From assembly GCA_946406115.1 (NCBI GenBank), contig OX291557.1:4310501-4374500 (forward strand): DNA of 64,000 nucleotides, given 5' to 3'. The position numbers and the translations under genes are program-made. Origin of the DNA: Apoda limacodes. Its lineage: Eukaryota > Arthropoda > Insecta > Lepidoptera > Limacodidae. Of the stretch, positions 47,086 through 62,000 are shown piece by piece (position 1 is the first letter of the stretch; each line of letters starts with the position of its first letter). A model generated the notes under the pieces. The model saw nothing but the letters and a program-made list of their open reading frames with translations, was not told the DNA's origin and made no database searches.

Positions 47086-50000
47086 ATGTATGACGTAGCA
47101 CTGAGAGCGCCCTACCTCAAAATTTACACACAAGATATCGCTAAAAAAGAAGAAGAAGAGATAAATAATTTTATAGTGTCTGGGGTGATGTGTTGTCGCA
47201 GGTGATGTGGTGGTCTCGCTGCGAACGTTGTGGCGTGGCGGGTCGTGCTCGTCGTCTCTCCCGCAGCGCGCTGTCCCTCTCGCTCGCGCAGTACGTGCGG
47301 CTGCGCGCGGCGGCCCCGCGGTACGTGCGCGCCGCGTGCCCACACCCGCTGCACGCGCACCAGCACGCCTTCGTTTCACACCTCACCACTGCCTGCTTCA
47401 GGTATACAAATCATCCAATCCTTAATAGATTTTCAAAATAAACGGAACTTAACTGCAGCCAGCAAATTTCCGCGGCCCTAACTAGTTCGACGGACTACCT
47501 AGTGGATAGGTGTTACAGATTGCGTTTTTCGGCTCGTGGTCTCGACCTTAGACCATCATTCCCCAGCGTTCATGTCACGCACTAAAATCTCCTCCAGCTC
47601 TACTAGTGTTACCTGTTGTAACTTACAGACCTTCGCAGAATCCACTTTTATTTTAGACATGAATTAAAGACAACAAAGCCTACACGAAGCAAGTAACTTT
47701 AACGATGCCTGACATGTTCTTCATCCATTCCAACATATTTTGTATTCAAATTCATAATCTTTTTATTCAAATGACTTTCTAATATTTTGAATTGTCAAAA
47801 CTAAGTAAGTACTTACTTTTTAATGTCTCTTTGAAAACCAGCCAAAGCGAAGAGGATATGACTCGGTAATGTTACGTTGTATTTAAATTACACATCTACA
47901 AACCCATTGCATCTACCTATTTCACAGATTTTATACCCCGAAGAGGTTAACTAGTTGCAGAGTAATTAAGTCCCTTATATATTATTTAGGTACAGCAAAA
48001 TAAGTACGTGCGACATACAGCTGCCGCCCGACGTGATATCGGTGAAGTACGACACGCGGCACATGCGGGACGCACTCATCGCGCAGCTCAACGACCTAAT
48101 GCATAAAGGTTAGTGTTGCTATGTTCGATAACACTCTGTGTAGATAAAGCTAAGGTTACGAATACATCGGCAAAATACAGGCTGTTGGCGCCTCCGCTGG
48201 CCAGTTCGCTTACTGTAGTGTATGTTTACTTATATGAGCGTGGCGCGCGAAAAAAGTTATCGGCGCGCCAGTTTTTACCAATATTTCGTGAGTTAAGTGT
48301 GTTGGAAAATGTCGTATGACACTCGTGAGCTATGGTCATTCATTGCACACTGTTCGTCTGGCGGCTTGGACTGAAAATGTGCCTCGTGAGCAAAGACCAC
48401 CTTAGCTCATTTGTATCATAATGTATTATTTTTACCCTTGCCTTAGTTTTATTGCACCCTCTAAATCCATCGACAAAGTTTGTTTTTTATTTATTTACCT
48501 CCCAGCACAAAACAAATAATAATGTTCAGCAAAGCTGCTGAGTAGTTTGTCAGAAGTATTTATCACTTTTACGTCAACCGAGACACTTACATCTATTACA
48601 GTAAATCATGTTTCTATTCATTTTTCTTTCCTTATTTGGAAATCATTGTGAAGCGAACCCACGTGAGTGAGATAGCTTTATATGATACCTCACCTGGAAT
48701 TAGCAATGAAATTGAATTCTCTATTGGATTGGAAAGAAATTCGAATAAAATAAATCACATCCCAACATTTTACTTTCTACTCGAGTGGGTGGTGCATATT
48801 GTATATGTACATTGGTATAATTTCATTTTAATCCAAAACAATGCATTTTAAAAAAAGAAATTTTCTATTGACATCGATATTTAGAGCGAAAAAAAATATA
48901 TTTTCGTAATTTAAAATTATAAAAATAAAATTTGAGACTATCACAGCAAGCTCTTTTATTTGATTAATCACACGGTGCAGTTTTTTCATTTTTTAATTTC
49001 TCCTCCAAGAATGATCAATACCTATACAAAATTCATTTATTTACGTTACACATCCGTATTTGGGCCACAGAAATTCATATATGTACCAAGTTTTAACTTA
49101 ATCAGTTCAGTAGATTTGGAGCAAATTGGCTGTGACACGCGAGTGATCCGTTAAGGGTTTTCATTCGGACGTAAGGCATCCTAAAAACTGAAATAATACT
49201 TACTTTGGCCCACATTTACTCGTGAATTGGCTATTATTTTGTGTAATTTGTTCACAGACAGATAATTCTGTATTATTTTATCATATTTATATAGATCTTT
49301 ATCAGACTCAAATCTACACTACTTAGTTCAGTATTAGGTTTGTCGCAAGGTTCAGAATTAGAGGTGTTTCAATAAAAAAAAATGTATTTATTAGTTGATT
49401 CACTATAACAATATGTTTCGGTTGTAGATTTACAAATAATAACTATTGGATACTGGCACTAAACCAGTATTGTAATTAGTTTGTTAAGAAAATTGTTGTT
49501 TATTTCTTTTTAAGACTCAAAAATGTTCATAGAAACCCATTTAAATAAAAAGATTTTGAATTTGACCCAATTCTATCTTATTTTTATTTGTATTTCTTTA
49601 TGTCTTTCATCTATATAAATAAAAATAAATATTGTTCGATGGAAACGCATCACTTTTGAACGACTCGACCGATTAACCTAAGTTTTTATGAAAGAAAAAA
49701 AAATTGCCTGGAAAATAAGGTGTTCTGGAAAACTGCTGTTTTGTAATGGATTTTTCTAGCGTTACATAGTGACGAAAAATGAATTTAGTTGTTAATTTTC
49801 AGTTTAAATTTCAATCTGTTATTTGCTCATCGCAAAGGACAGTATATCCATGGACGGGTCAGCCAGTTAAAAAAACTTTTTGAATCTATTTAAATTTACA
49901 ACTATTATCAGCTCTTAAAGAATCTTAAAATGGCTTGTCTTAAATAATAATGGTGGCAAAGCCAATATTAAATGTAACTTTTTTGTCAGGTCACGAAACG

Positions 50001-53000
50001 TTTAGCAGTTTGACAGAGAGTGAAGCCGATAAAGATTATCAGTTGTTCAAGGTGCACATGGAGCATATACACCTGGCGCTCACTTCTGCCAACCTTCAGG
50101 ACAACGACACGCTCGCAGGTTTGATACCCATAGGTTATATTTGTAACTTACCAAAAGAGCAAATTTTCTCCAAAACTAGATATTAATTTGGAACAGCTTT
50201 TACTAGTTGGAGGATACTCAGTTTCGATGTTTCTGTTAAAGGGCTACTTCGCGACTTAGTACCTATTTGTAAAACCATGCCTAAATTTACTAGCGTAGTA
50301 GTGTCTTTCAAATCGCACTTACAGATGAAAAAAAAGAACGCAACTACAGCATTGCTTGGGTTTTTCAGAAGCAAACGTAAATCAATTAAATATTTATAGA
50401 TAGATCAATTAAAGGGGGAATCTAAATACTGGTTAATACATAACGTTCATATTTTGGAACGGCAACGAAAAATTTAAATAATCAGTGGTTACTTTGTAAA
50501 AGAAAACTATCGAGTGGAGTTAGTCCAATCGTGTTTTAGTATTATGAGAATGTTCATTACATGAACAAAAAACGTATAATTTAAGATTAAATCTCTGGTA
50601 TCACTGCTGTTCATGAAGCATCTACAAGAAGCAATCACAAGACCCCGAACTTTTTCAACGTAGCCCATTATCATGATTGTTAATCAATTTGGTCTAAAAT
50701 CAAATTATGTTTGAGTAGAATTTGTATAAAAATGTGACTTTCTTACACAATTTTTCAGCGGTGGTCCGAAATTTATGGAGCGTATCGGACCGGATAATAT
50801 TCGGTGAGAAGATGCTAAGGGATGCCCAGGACAAGTGGTCCAGCCCGCCCACCAAGCCTGCTAAATCCCTACCTGAAATTAACGGTAAGTTAACGTAATA
50901 CCTTAACACGTCTTAAGCGACGAAAAATCTCTGTTAGGCCTATTTTAATAACATTTTTTTTATGTATTCATTTCAACACAATTCCAGAAATTTTGATAAC
51001 ATTACTGTCTATATATATATATATTTGTAAACGTTGCTATATTGAGGACGTAAAATTGGTATCTCTGGGCAGGTGCAGCCAAGAAAATTCATCACAATAA
51101 AAAAAAATCTTGACCAAAAACAAAATCAAAGAAACTGTTTCAGATATTATCTTTATTTAAGAGTATGCCAGTATAAAATAGCAGTCAAACAGCATAATGT
51201 TTTATGTTGCAGTGGAAGAGAAATCTGATGTGGAAGAGTTGGCAACAGAAAACAGCAATGAAAGTTCAGGTAAATATTTGTAATCTACATCTTTTTCTGA
51301 GACTAAACATGTTTTTTTTTTATAAAGTTACTTTATAGTTAGAAATATAATATTTATTGATTTATTTGCACAGGCACTACTTACGTGTTCAGTTCAGATT
51401 CTTCGGGGAAGGATAATGAAAAGGAACAATCTGGTATGTATCAGATATATCTGTATGTATTGTATATAAAGAAAATTTAAGTGTTTGTAAATTTTAAATT
51501 TATAAAAATACCACAGAATATGCATAGTATCAATGGCGATATTTTTATGTAAGACCAAGAGCCTGGCTTGCCTTAATATTAAATGAATTAAAAAAAATAT
51601 AATATTCACTTTAAAGAAATTCGTGCCTCTTGTTTTAATAAAGCGTGTAGTATTCACATAACTTACTAACCTCTGGCAGTACGCCGCGACCATAGGCTTC
51701 GAGTTCTGAAATTGGTCCTATAGCCTCACAAAATTGGATAACAACACTTGGAGACAAAGCTAATGTGCGGCTACTTCCTGTATCGTTTCTATGGAATAAG
51801 AACAAAACGTTAGAAAGAGACAAGATACCGCAGATTCGTTCATTTCACACTTTTACGACCGTTTTACTTTACAGCTGTCTAGGAAATCTGTTCTGTCCTA
51901 TAGCTGCCTTAATATGACACGCTATTTCACGCGCGACCAGGAACGTACTAATCGTGCGCGATTGATTGCGGGAATTTTTTGCGTCTTGGAGTGTGTAACA
52001 TTTACGCAGTTTTAGTAAACATTTGCCTTAGTAAGTATGTACCTACTGCAGTTTGTGGTCCTGATAAATGGACAGAAGGCCTAGGAATATAACACAAGCC
52101 ATCATGTCTGCTGGTTATTAATTTATTGTTTGCACTTTCTTTTAAACTCTGACTTAATTTTCCATAAACATTCATGGAATTTATAAGTTTGTAACAACTC
52201 AGTTGTTAGTTTCGTGCTCCATAATTGTATGTCTGCCATTTAAGCATAGGTACTCTTATCACTTTAAGAACGTGCATAAGCGTACGCGAAATGGCATTTT
52301 TGTACTTGCATGCGTGACTGATTGACGCCATTTTCGCCTTCTCTTTTTCTGACTAATATGTATAAAGCTGGCTTATGTCTATGGTCGCAAACAGATAGCA
52401 ACAGCGTGTAAAGCAAAGGCGTTGCGCGTAAAATCTCGTTATCTTGCTTCCACACACTGGCTTGCAACTTGCGACCTTGCTTTCATACCTTTGCTTTCTC
52501 TTTCTAATCTATTACCAAATGTATGTATATATTATGTGTAATATAGCGAAGAATTTGTTTTGTTGGAAAACATAAATTAATATGAAAACCAGATTGTCTA
52601 CAAATCTGTGACTGTAGATAGTGAGCCACGAAATTATGTACGCGTGAAGGGACTGATAGTGAGTGAGTGAAGTGAGCTTAAGTTCAGACAGTAACATTTG
52701 TTTAACCGACCGAAAATCTTTGTTCATTTAGTTTTTTCCCTTGTTGTATAAATTTTTCTCATAAAATATTATTAATTTCTTTGCTAAAATCTACTTCTGT
52801 CGATCGCGTAAACAATAATTCATTGATTTTTTTCGTTTTTATTGTTGGAAAGAATCGGGCTTGTCTTAATCTGTAATCCAATTGTCTGATTAATGTGGGA
52901 CGTTATTTAACGCCATCTGGTCCCTGAAGTTTATTTTGTTTAATATTATTAAGCAGTATATGTTTAAATTACCAGAAGAAGAAGAGGAAAAAGGAGACAA

Positions 53001-56000
53001 GAAGACGGTAAAACAGGTTCTGTCGCAACTGCTGACCAATAACCAGCCCTCTAACCAGGTACGATATTAAGAAAAAAAAATATACGCCACGACTGTTTCT
53101 GTTTAATTCAAATGAAAGATATGAATACAATACAATGTATTTTAAACGTTTATCTATCAATCTTGGTTATCCCTTCTTTTCTTACTCTCTGACCTACCTA
53201 TACGTTTTTCCGACCTTTTCGCGATTAGTTTTATTTAATAAACCTTGCACGAATTTGAATCTTCATCTTTTGACTTTATTGCAGAATGGTATGATAATAT
53301 CGAGTGGTCTGATTCCTGTGGTGGTGATGGCGGGAGAGATCGGGTCCGTGATAGCGGCCACACTCGCCTCCGTCACCTACCAGCACACACTTCGCGCCAA
53401 CAGATACAAGTATGTATCTATGTATCTATATCCCCAGCATGGATTGACCAGCGGCTAGATAAACATCTTCTTTTTATCACCCACTTAATAAATTATGCTT
53501 TTAGCTTCTATTAGTATTTAGTAGTCAAGTGCTTATTGTTACCTGCAAACATTTAATCTAATGAAGTGGTATCATATTCATCTTAATGTACCCCTTTTCA
53601 GCTCGCAAACTGAACAAGAGGATATAGAAAATTCAACAAGTGGTGGAAAAGACAAAGCAGATGGTGAGAAATCTAAAGCTGCGAAATCCAATGATCATAT
53701 CGAAGTGTTGCTTAAGGTGATATACCTGTTCGTTGTTGCATTTTATAACTCCTAGCGTTTGAATTTTACGTGTTCGTGGTGCGGCCTTCAAACTCTAATC
53801 ATACCGTAGAGGCTTATACTTTCAGGCCTTGACCATAATGTACTATTACACCCCATTCTCTTCAAGCAGCAAGTAAAAATCTATGGTCTGCATTTGATAT
53901 TTCTTTAATTTTATTTACAACTCCTAGTGACTTATAAAGTCCTAGTACATCAATCTTACAAAAACACACAAAATCTTCGTAGAAGTAAGAAATACAATAT
54001 AAATAAATATACATATATAGAAATAACCTTTTCTTCGTTTGCGACTCCCTGAAGGTTAGAGTCTTTGAAGAAAACACATTGTACATTATTTACCTTACAT
54101 CTATCATTACAGGTTTTTCGCTTAATGCGATAGTGTAGCTAAATAATTTATCTGTAATATTATAATTCTTACACCTTTTTGTATATTACTAACAATGTAA
54201 TTCTTGTGAAATCACTCAAACCACAAAAAAACAAATTATTTCTCTAGCAATTTGGTTAAGAGTTCTAAAAGCACGTGAGAGTGGTGCCTGTTTCATTAGG
54301 TTAGTGCGTGCTTGCCGTAGTAGTAATAGGTGGGGTTGTCGCCGCCTAGCGCCTCCACACGTACCTATCCGGAACAAAGAAAATTATATGTCTTAAGTAT
54401 TTCCGCATTGTGGATTTTCCCTCTTAACAAAAGATGCAGTCAAAGATTAACCTCAAGCCAGGACTTAAACCTGCAACTCCTTACATTCCGTATAAGTGCT
54501 CTACCAATTGAGGTATCGAGGCACAAGTTTGGCTGATGAAAATCCCAACTACATCTCTGGAAATACGCTCGTTACGAACGTCACATACAACTTCTAGTGA
54601 CTCATAAAGTCCTAGTACATCAAAATTACAAACGCACAAAATCTCCATAGAATTTAGAAATACAATATAAAATGCATACATAGAAATAATCTTTCTTCGT
54701 TTGTGACTCCCTGAAGGTAAGTCTTAAAAGAAAATAAATTATATATGCTATATCTATGGCTTTATCAGCAATATAAATTAATTCTTTCATTTTATTGGAA
54801 TTCATTTGCATAAATAATAGGGATTGTTGTGAAATCAATTGATTAAATGCAGGGTTAGCACGGAGGGCATGTAAATGTAAATGTGCCACTAGGCGGTCAC
54901 CCAAATTCAAATGCTTTATTTCTCAACAATAGGATTTCATATGACTTTTTTGAAGTCAATAAACTATAAGTTACTAGTTACTACCGTTTCGAAGTAAAAA
55001 TGGCGTTCTGGAGCAAAGAAACGGTGAAAGAAACTCTCCAGTAGTCGCTCTTTTAAATGATTAATAAAAATCATCAAGTCAATTATGTTAACAAAAAAAT
55101 ATTTAATCCCATACATTTTTATCATCAAGGTAGTCTTTAATTGTGTAATAAGCGTTTTCTAAAAGTTTCTAACAATTTTTTTAATTTTAAATTTTATTGT
55201 AAAAACGGATACTTTGTCCATTAAATGATTTATCTATTTGCTGGAGCCTTGTGTGAATCATAGCAAGTTTGTGTCTACTTCGAGTGTTACGATTATGAAA
55301 ATATCACTATTCTTTTTAAAACTTGGTTGTTTTTTCCTGTATCTGTTTTATCCGTTTAAATTGTGATCACTTCCAACGAAGCCTAACTTCGCATATCGTT
55401 TCCGAAAGACGAATGTAACTGGGTCACGAGCTCTTCTTTTTTTATATTATAAATAAATAAAAATAACGTTAAGGATGTAAGACCAAGTTTGAGAGTCAAA
55501 GCTTCAAAAGTATCCACCGTTAATATTATTTTATTTGAAAATTTTGAATTTGTATTAATTTCTTAGAATAGAATAGAATAAAAATTTTTATTTGCTAGAA
55601 TATGGTAAAATACAGATAGCATAACGTTGATCTGAGGTACAGCATATTCTGCCGTTTCCAGCGTATAAATATTTACAAATTATTTGTTATTTAAATTAAC
55701 ACACATAACGATTACCAATTTAAATTGTCATTCATATATGACATTAAATTTCATGCTCACATTCTATGAAATGGTACATAATAGTAGAGATAAAAAAAAA
55801 ATCAATTATACAAAATGTCAGACTTGGTAATTGAACAATTAATTAATTAGTTAAGTAAATTATTATTCATCATGTCCGCAAAATTCTAAAGTTTATCATT
55901 AATATATTCTCGAATGTCATAATATAATTTATCTGATAATAATTGAAATATTTTGTGTTTAAATTGTGTCAAGTTGAGGTCTTTAATATTATTGGGATTT

Positions 56001-59000
56001 TCACTGCCATACAATAAACATTATTTTGAAACAGGGATAATCTCTGTTGTGGCAGATAAAGTTTATGTTTGTAACGAGATGGCCTTTGTGTTACATCAGA
56101 GATGGTTACAAACATATGTAAATGTTTTTACTCCTGACTCTCTATCAGGTCTTTTCTTTTTATGAAAGTATACTGATTTTGATAAATATCAAATTTATCG
56201 GATATATATCAAAATAATCGATATTATGATATTTATTATAAATTCGGATTACATATTTACAAACCCTGATTAAATGACAATTCAATTTTTTTTTTAAGTT
56301 CTCGATTGGCTTTAATAACAAATACCTAACTTATGCTAATTTTTTTCTTTTTATAGATAACGAAAGAAGTAGGTATTATCTGAACGCTTCGTAATGTTCA
56401 TCAGAATGTAATATTTACATATTATGTTCCGAATATCATGTCAATGTTTTACTTCTTCTTTTATTTGTTGAAAATCCTTAATATTGTTTGTTAGGACGGT
56501 TTGATGTGTCGCGTGTACTACGCGGTGCAGTTCCAGAAGCTTCGACACATGTTAATGGCCGGCCTTAGCTCGAACCCGCACATCAGGGACGAGTTTGCAG
56601 GTGGTGGCACGCCACCTGCCGAGGAGACGCATAAGTGTGGTTGTGAGGACGGACGAGAAAAGGCTGACAGTGAGTGTTTATTGTATATTTAATTTAAGTC
56701 TATATTTTCTATTTGAGGTTGAGCTAATGAAGCGAACTCCCTAGTGACATTCAAAGTGATTTTATATTTTTTTGTTGTATGCTCGGCGAATGGTAAGCAA
56801 TTCTTGTGAATGATCATTATGGTGGATGACTAAAGATGGGACGGAGACCCCAAAACAGTCACCCAATGAAAATGTTGAGTACTTTAGGACATCGTCACAT
56901 AACAGTTTTATTCGTTTCCATTTGCGCATGCGTTATTTTACATGAAGTTAAACAGAATTTTATTTAGCAAACTCAAAATAAGATATATATATCCTACTAA
57001 TATTATAAACGTGAAAGTTTGTATGTCTGAATGGATGTTTGTTGCTCAATCACGCTTCAACCACTAGAGGGATCGGGATAAAACTTGGCATACATATAGG
57101 TTAGGTCTTGGAATAGCATATAAGGTACTTTTTATCACTAAAAATTCAAAAGTTTCTGCGGGAATTACTATAACAGAGTTAAACGAACTATTGCTGCACC
57201 TATAGCAATTCATTAGTATAACTAAGTAATTAATTAATTGGAGTTAATTAAGGAGTTCCACGCCGATAACCGAATTTAGGGCGGGCGGAGCCGCTGGCAA
57301 AAGCTTATAAATTTCACAAATGCGAAAGCTTGGACGTTTGTTACTCAGTCACGCTGTAACCACTCGACGGATCGGGATAAAATTTTGCTCACATATAGGT
57401 TTACACCCATATTCTTAGTCGTTTCCTCGAAACTTCCTCCACTCGACTCGGCCTCCCTCGACGAAATCCGTATTTTAAATTGCAAAAATCATCCTCGACT
57501 CACGTTCGAGTCAAGTTTGAGTTGAGGTCGAGTGGAGTATACAACTGTCAAACTCAAGGTACGTCGGGACCTTCCTTAAGGAAGAAAACAAAGCTTTACG
57601 GTGACATTTTCATAATTTATAAAGTTGTATGTAAATAATGACAAGTTTTAATGATTTCATTGAATATCTTTATGATGATTCTTATCAATGGTATTTATCT
57701 CGGCGTTATTTGCGCGATGCAGACAACCCAATGGAGTTTTATGACAATGCGGAATTTCACAGTAGATATCGTTTTAGTAAAGAAACAGTAATGAACATAA
57801 TATTGCCTTTGTTGTTCCAACATACGAATACAGATAGCAATAGGGGACTACCTATCCCACGCCTAACGCAAGTGTTGATAGCACTACGGTTTTATGCTAC
57901 TGGAAATTTTCAAGTAAGTAGAATATCTATTATGTATTTAAGTACTTACCTAATCAATTACAGCAGTACACACAATCAATAATAGCCACTCCTTTTTCTG
58001 ATTGCAGATAGTTTGTGGCGATCTACACAAGATAAGTCAGTCGAAAACTTCAAAAATTGTTGCCCGAATATCTAAACTTCTAGCCTTAAAAGTAGGAACC
58101 TATATAAGATTCCCTCAAAGAAGCGAAATGGCGGATGTTAAAAGAATGTTCCACAGTAAAGCTGGCTTTCCTGGAGTCATAGGTGCTATAGATTGCACAC
58201 ACATACCAATAAAAAACCCTAACAGAGTGAATGGTGAAGCATTCCGCAACCGTAAGGGTACATTTTCAATAAATGTTCAAATTGTTTGTGGACCAAATAT
58301 GGAAATATACGACATTGTATCTCGCTGGCCAGGTTCTGTACATGATTCTCGCATTTTTCATAATAGTAGATGCTGTATGCGATTTGAGGAAGGTGATCTA
58401 AAAGATACAGGTGTATTAGTTGGTGACAGTGGTTATGCACAGACATCATACATGTTCACACCAGTGTATAATCCCCAAACACAGCCCGAAATACGCTATA
58501 ATAGGTCTCATATTACCACTAGGAACATTATTGAAAGATTTAATGGAGTATGGAAGAGAAAATTTGCATGTTTAAGTAGAAAATTACAAAACAATTTAAT
58601 CAACACATGCAACATAATAGTTTCTTGTGCTGTTTTACACAACATTTGCATTATCACAAATGAATCAATGCCAGAACCAGCTGTGGAAATTGAAACTATT
58701 CCTGTAGAAAGAAGTATCGACTCTGCTCGTGGAAGTTTAATCAGATCTGCATTCATTCAACGACATTTTAGTTAGTAAATAAATATTAGTTGTTTGCCGA
58801 TTACAAGAAGTACATCTATTGTTTTAGTTGTTTAGTGCCTTACAAACATGTCTTAAATATTAATAAAAGAGTTTTTAAACATAAGCTTTTGTATTTAAGA
58901 AAAAATGATTTTAGCAATTTGACCTATACAGGACAGACAGACGTTACCTATCTACATTGCATTGCCACATGAACTCAAAGTACTTACAAACTGGTTGCAA

Positions 59001-62000
59001 TGTTCAAGAAAGACACATATTTTTATATTGAATTGTCATTGGAACTTAAATTTCATATAAAATTTGCATATTTCAATACTAATTTAGCTAAAATCAACTT
59101 TAATGATTTAAGGGAGACGGACAGACAAGACATATTTTTATTGAATTGTCATTTAAACTTAAAGTTCATATAAAACTTGCCTGTTTTATACTAATTTAAC
59201 TAACCCAAATTTAAAGATTTGAGGAAGACGAACAGACAGTCATATTTTATCTTGTATTGTCGTTTAACTCGAATTTCATTCCCAATTGCACTATTCTAAA
59301 CCAAATTACTCGAAATTATTTATATAGTTTTGAGGAAGATGGGCAGACAGACGTTAAATTGCATTGTTATGTGGACCTAATCGACAGACAGAGATGGCAG
59401 GTTAAGCTTTATAAAAGAACATTTCCTATTATCTATTAATTGGACATATGGCAAGATTCTAAACAATGGCTATATGGGACTTCTATTTAGATGAATTTAC
59501 TAGAGATAAAATAAGACAAGGAAAAAAAATTTACTATGATTGTTTATTAATCTCACATTCAGCTTGTATTCGTTTAGATTTATTTAATGCAAATATTTCT
59601 TCAGCATTTTGCCTTTCAATTTTGGCTTTTAAATATTTTTCTTCAGCAGCCTTTACAAGCCATTCCTGCTCTTTTAGTTTTAATTGGTGTAAATCTTCTT
59701 CTCTTTTCTGAAGTTTATTATAATTATATTTTCGAATAGAGAATTCTTCAGAAATAACTTGGCATCTTATGTTTCTGCCACCTTAAAAAAAATAAAGCTG
59801 TTATATTTTAATGCAAGATCAAAAATAGCAAAGTAGTTGGTTTAACTCAGCATTATACTTTGATTTAATACCTAGATGTTGAGCAGCAGGTGTATCATAA
59901 TCAAGGAGTCTAGACCCAGATCGTAGACTAGACATATCTAGAAGAAAACAAAGTGATGTTATTAACAATTAACAAGACATACATATTAATCGTGGTTTTA
60001 TGCAACCAAACTACATTTTTTTTTTATTTAGGTACCTTGAGCATCAGTTGTATGTGATCTTGAGGGACGGGCTGGAGTATCAGGAATGTCTAAAGAATTT
60101 AACAAAAAATAATGATTATTGACATAAAGGTTTATTGCAAAATTTATCATTTATAAGATTAAAAATTATTTTGGCACTTTTACCACTGTTAAATTATTTA
60201 AGGGCTTTATCACTGTTGTGACTAGAATTGTTACTCAATTATGGACAATATACTTAAATTGTACCTGTCACTGCTTCAGTTTCATTTAAACTGCTTCTTT
60301 GGTTACCCCCAGATATCTGCAATTCTATGTTCTCGCTTTCAACAACTTCTGAAACAATAAGCATGCCTGAAATGTTGAAAAATATACTTATATTAATTTA
60401 ATACACTTCTATTATACTATCCATAGTATTCAATTCATGGAGAAGAACTGGGCAATACAGGTAGAGTTTACCTAAATGTAGCTAATTGATAAACATTATA
60501 GAAACCAACAAATGATATACTTATATTTACCTTCAGTTGATGTAGACTGAAGCGCACCATTGTCACTGTCAACCACAAAATGTAACTCCATATTTGTTTG
60601 TGCATTCAATGGATCTTCAACCACTGTCATGTCACACTGTGATGGACCTGGCGAAGGGTTATAATATGGTCCTCCTCCAGTCTTCATACGCTCTCTTTTT
60701 TCTAAAGCTAGGACACTCTTTTTTCTTGTTTTCATATTGTCCCAACATTTTTTGAGTTGAGCTTCGGTTCTCTATAAAATAAAGTAACAAAAAATTTATG
60801 TAAAAGTTATTTTTTATTGTACATATTGTTTAGTTAATGTTTCGTACCTTATCAAGTATTGGTCAGAGTAACTAAAAGGGGGCGCAAGGGAAAAGACTAT
60901 TTCTCAGCGCCCTCTTTTGTAGACCCCAACCCAAGTATTAATTGATATCAGATCATACACATATACCAATAAAATAAGGAAGGAAAATAATTGAAACGAT
61001 TCGAAAGTGTTAATTCCTTAACCTAATTGAATCAAAAAGTTTTGAATTTTGAATCATATTACTTACCTGTGTAATATTTGATCCCGTCGAATTGTACTCT
61101 TCAGTCAAGCGTACCCACGCCAATTTTTTAACAGCTGGATTTCCAGCTTGCATAGTAGCAGTGGTGTGTAACTTATATTTAATTATTAACTCCTGAAGTA
61201 TTAATTTTTCACTTTCAGAAAAGATTTGTCTTCCACTCATGATAAAATGACGATAATAACAAATCCACAACAAAAGTATCTAATCACAACGTTTTATTTA
61301 TTTGTTTACTTACAAACACGTGTGCCTATTCTATAGAGCCCTGGCTGGTTATTGTTTTTGTTAGTAGCGCCATCTGTTATTAAGATAACGCATAGTAGGT
61401 TATTCAGTCAAAATTGATCTCGCCTTGTTACTAAAAAAATAGTTTAAAAAGGGCGCTTGATGATGAGTTATTGCTTTAATTTGAATTTACCTTATGTAAA
61501 TTAAAAATTTGATTCTAAATCCGTTCTTTATATGATAAATTATTGACCTATACAATATTACTAAACTTTTAATATAGATGTCGCATTGCACAAACCAAGA
61601 TAAGTATACCATAGATGAATCCCGTATTTTTGTCATGCTTTTATCTGTGCTTATACAAAATCGTTTAGCCAACTAAACAAAACGAAATCACCTCCAAACA
61701 ATGACGTCATTTGTGACGTATTCCTCCACTCACACTCGGTAAAGGAAACTCAAGTGAAGTGTGAAATATCGATTAAGAATACCGATTTGGAGGAATGTTC
61801 GAAGTGGGCCTTGAGGCGTCCTCAGTCGAGTCTGAGTGGAGGCAGTTTCGAGGATACGACTTAGAATATGGGTGTTAGTCTCGGATTAGGACACAGGCTA
61901 CTCTTCATCCCGTAAAATTCAAAAATTTACTCATGAGTAAAAAGTAACTAATTGAACAAACTAAAGCTGCAGCAATAGCTTGCTATTAGTATAAGAAGTT

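Larger units (their letters stand above)
53717..56494. other. PIKfyve intron 27
   Basis: 2.8 kb of repeats: a direct-repeat pair (53925-54090 and 54590-54745), a tRNA-like SINE head between them, a LINE-type AATAGAATAGAATAAAAATT tail on the minus strand near 55560, and AT-rich remainder. Confidence 0.5.
57404..61874. mobile_element. PIF/Harbinger element, apparently complete
   Basis: 4,471 bp flanked by TTA at 57401-57403 and 61875-61877, the 3 bp duplication expected for PIF/Harbinger. Terminal inverted repeats begin CACCCATATTCTTAGTCGTT (left) and CACCCATATTCTAAGTCGTA (right, reverse complement) and run about 45 bp with a few mismatches (for example CCTCGAAACT(T/G)CCTCCACTC). Carries both genes of the superfamily, convergent and without stops. 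It lies in PIKfyve intron 28, inside an older Helitron-like repeat. Confidence 0.9.

Noticed and set aside
46954..47389. Long minus-strand open frames opposite PIKfyve exon 19
   Set aside because: They are shadows of the GC-rich exon and the (GT)n repeat; the plus-strand reading has splice sites and family motifs.
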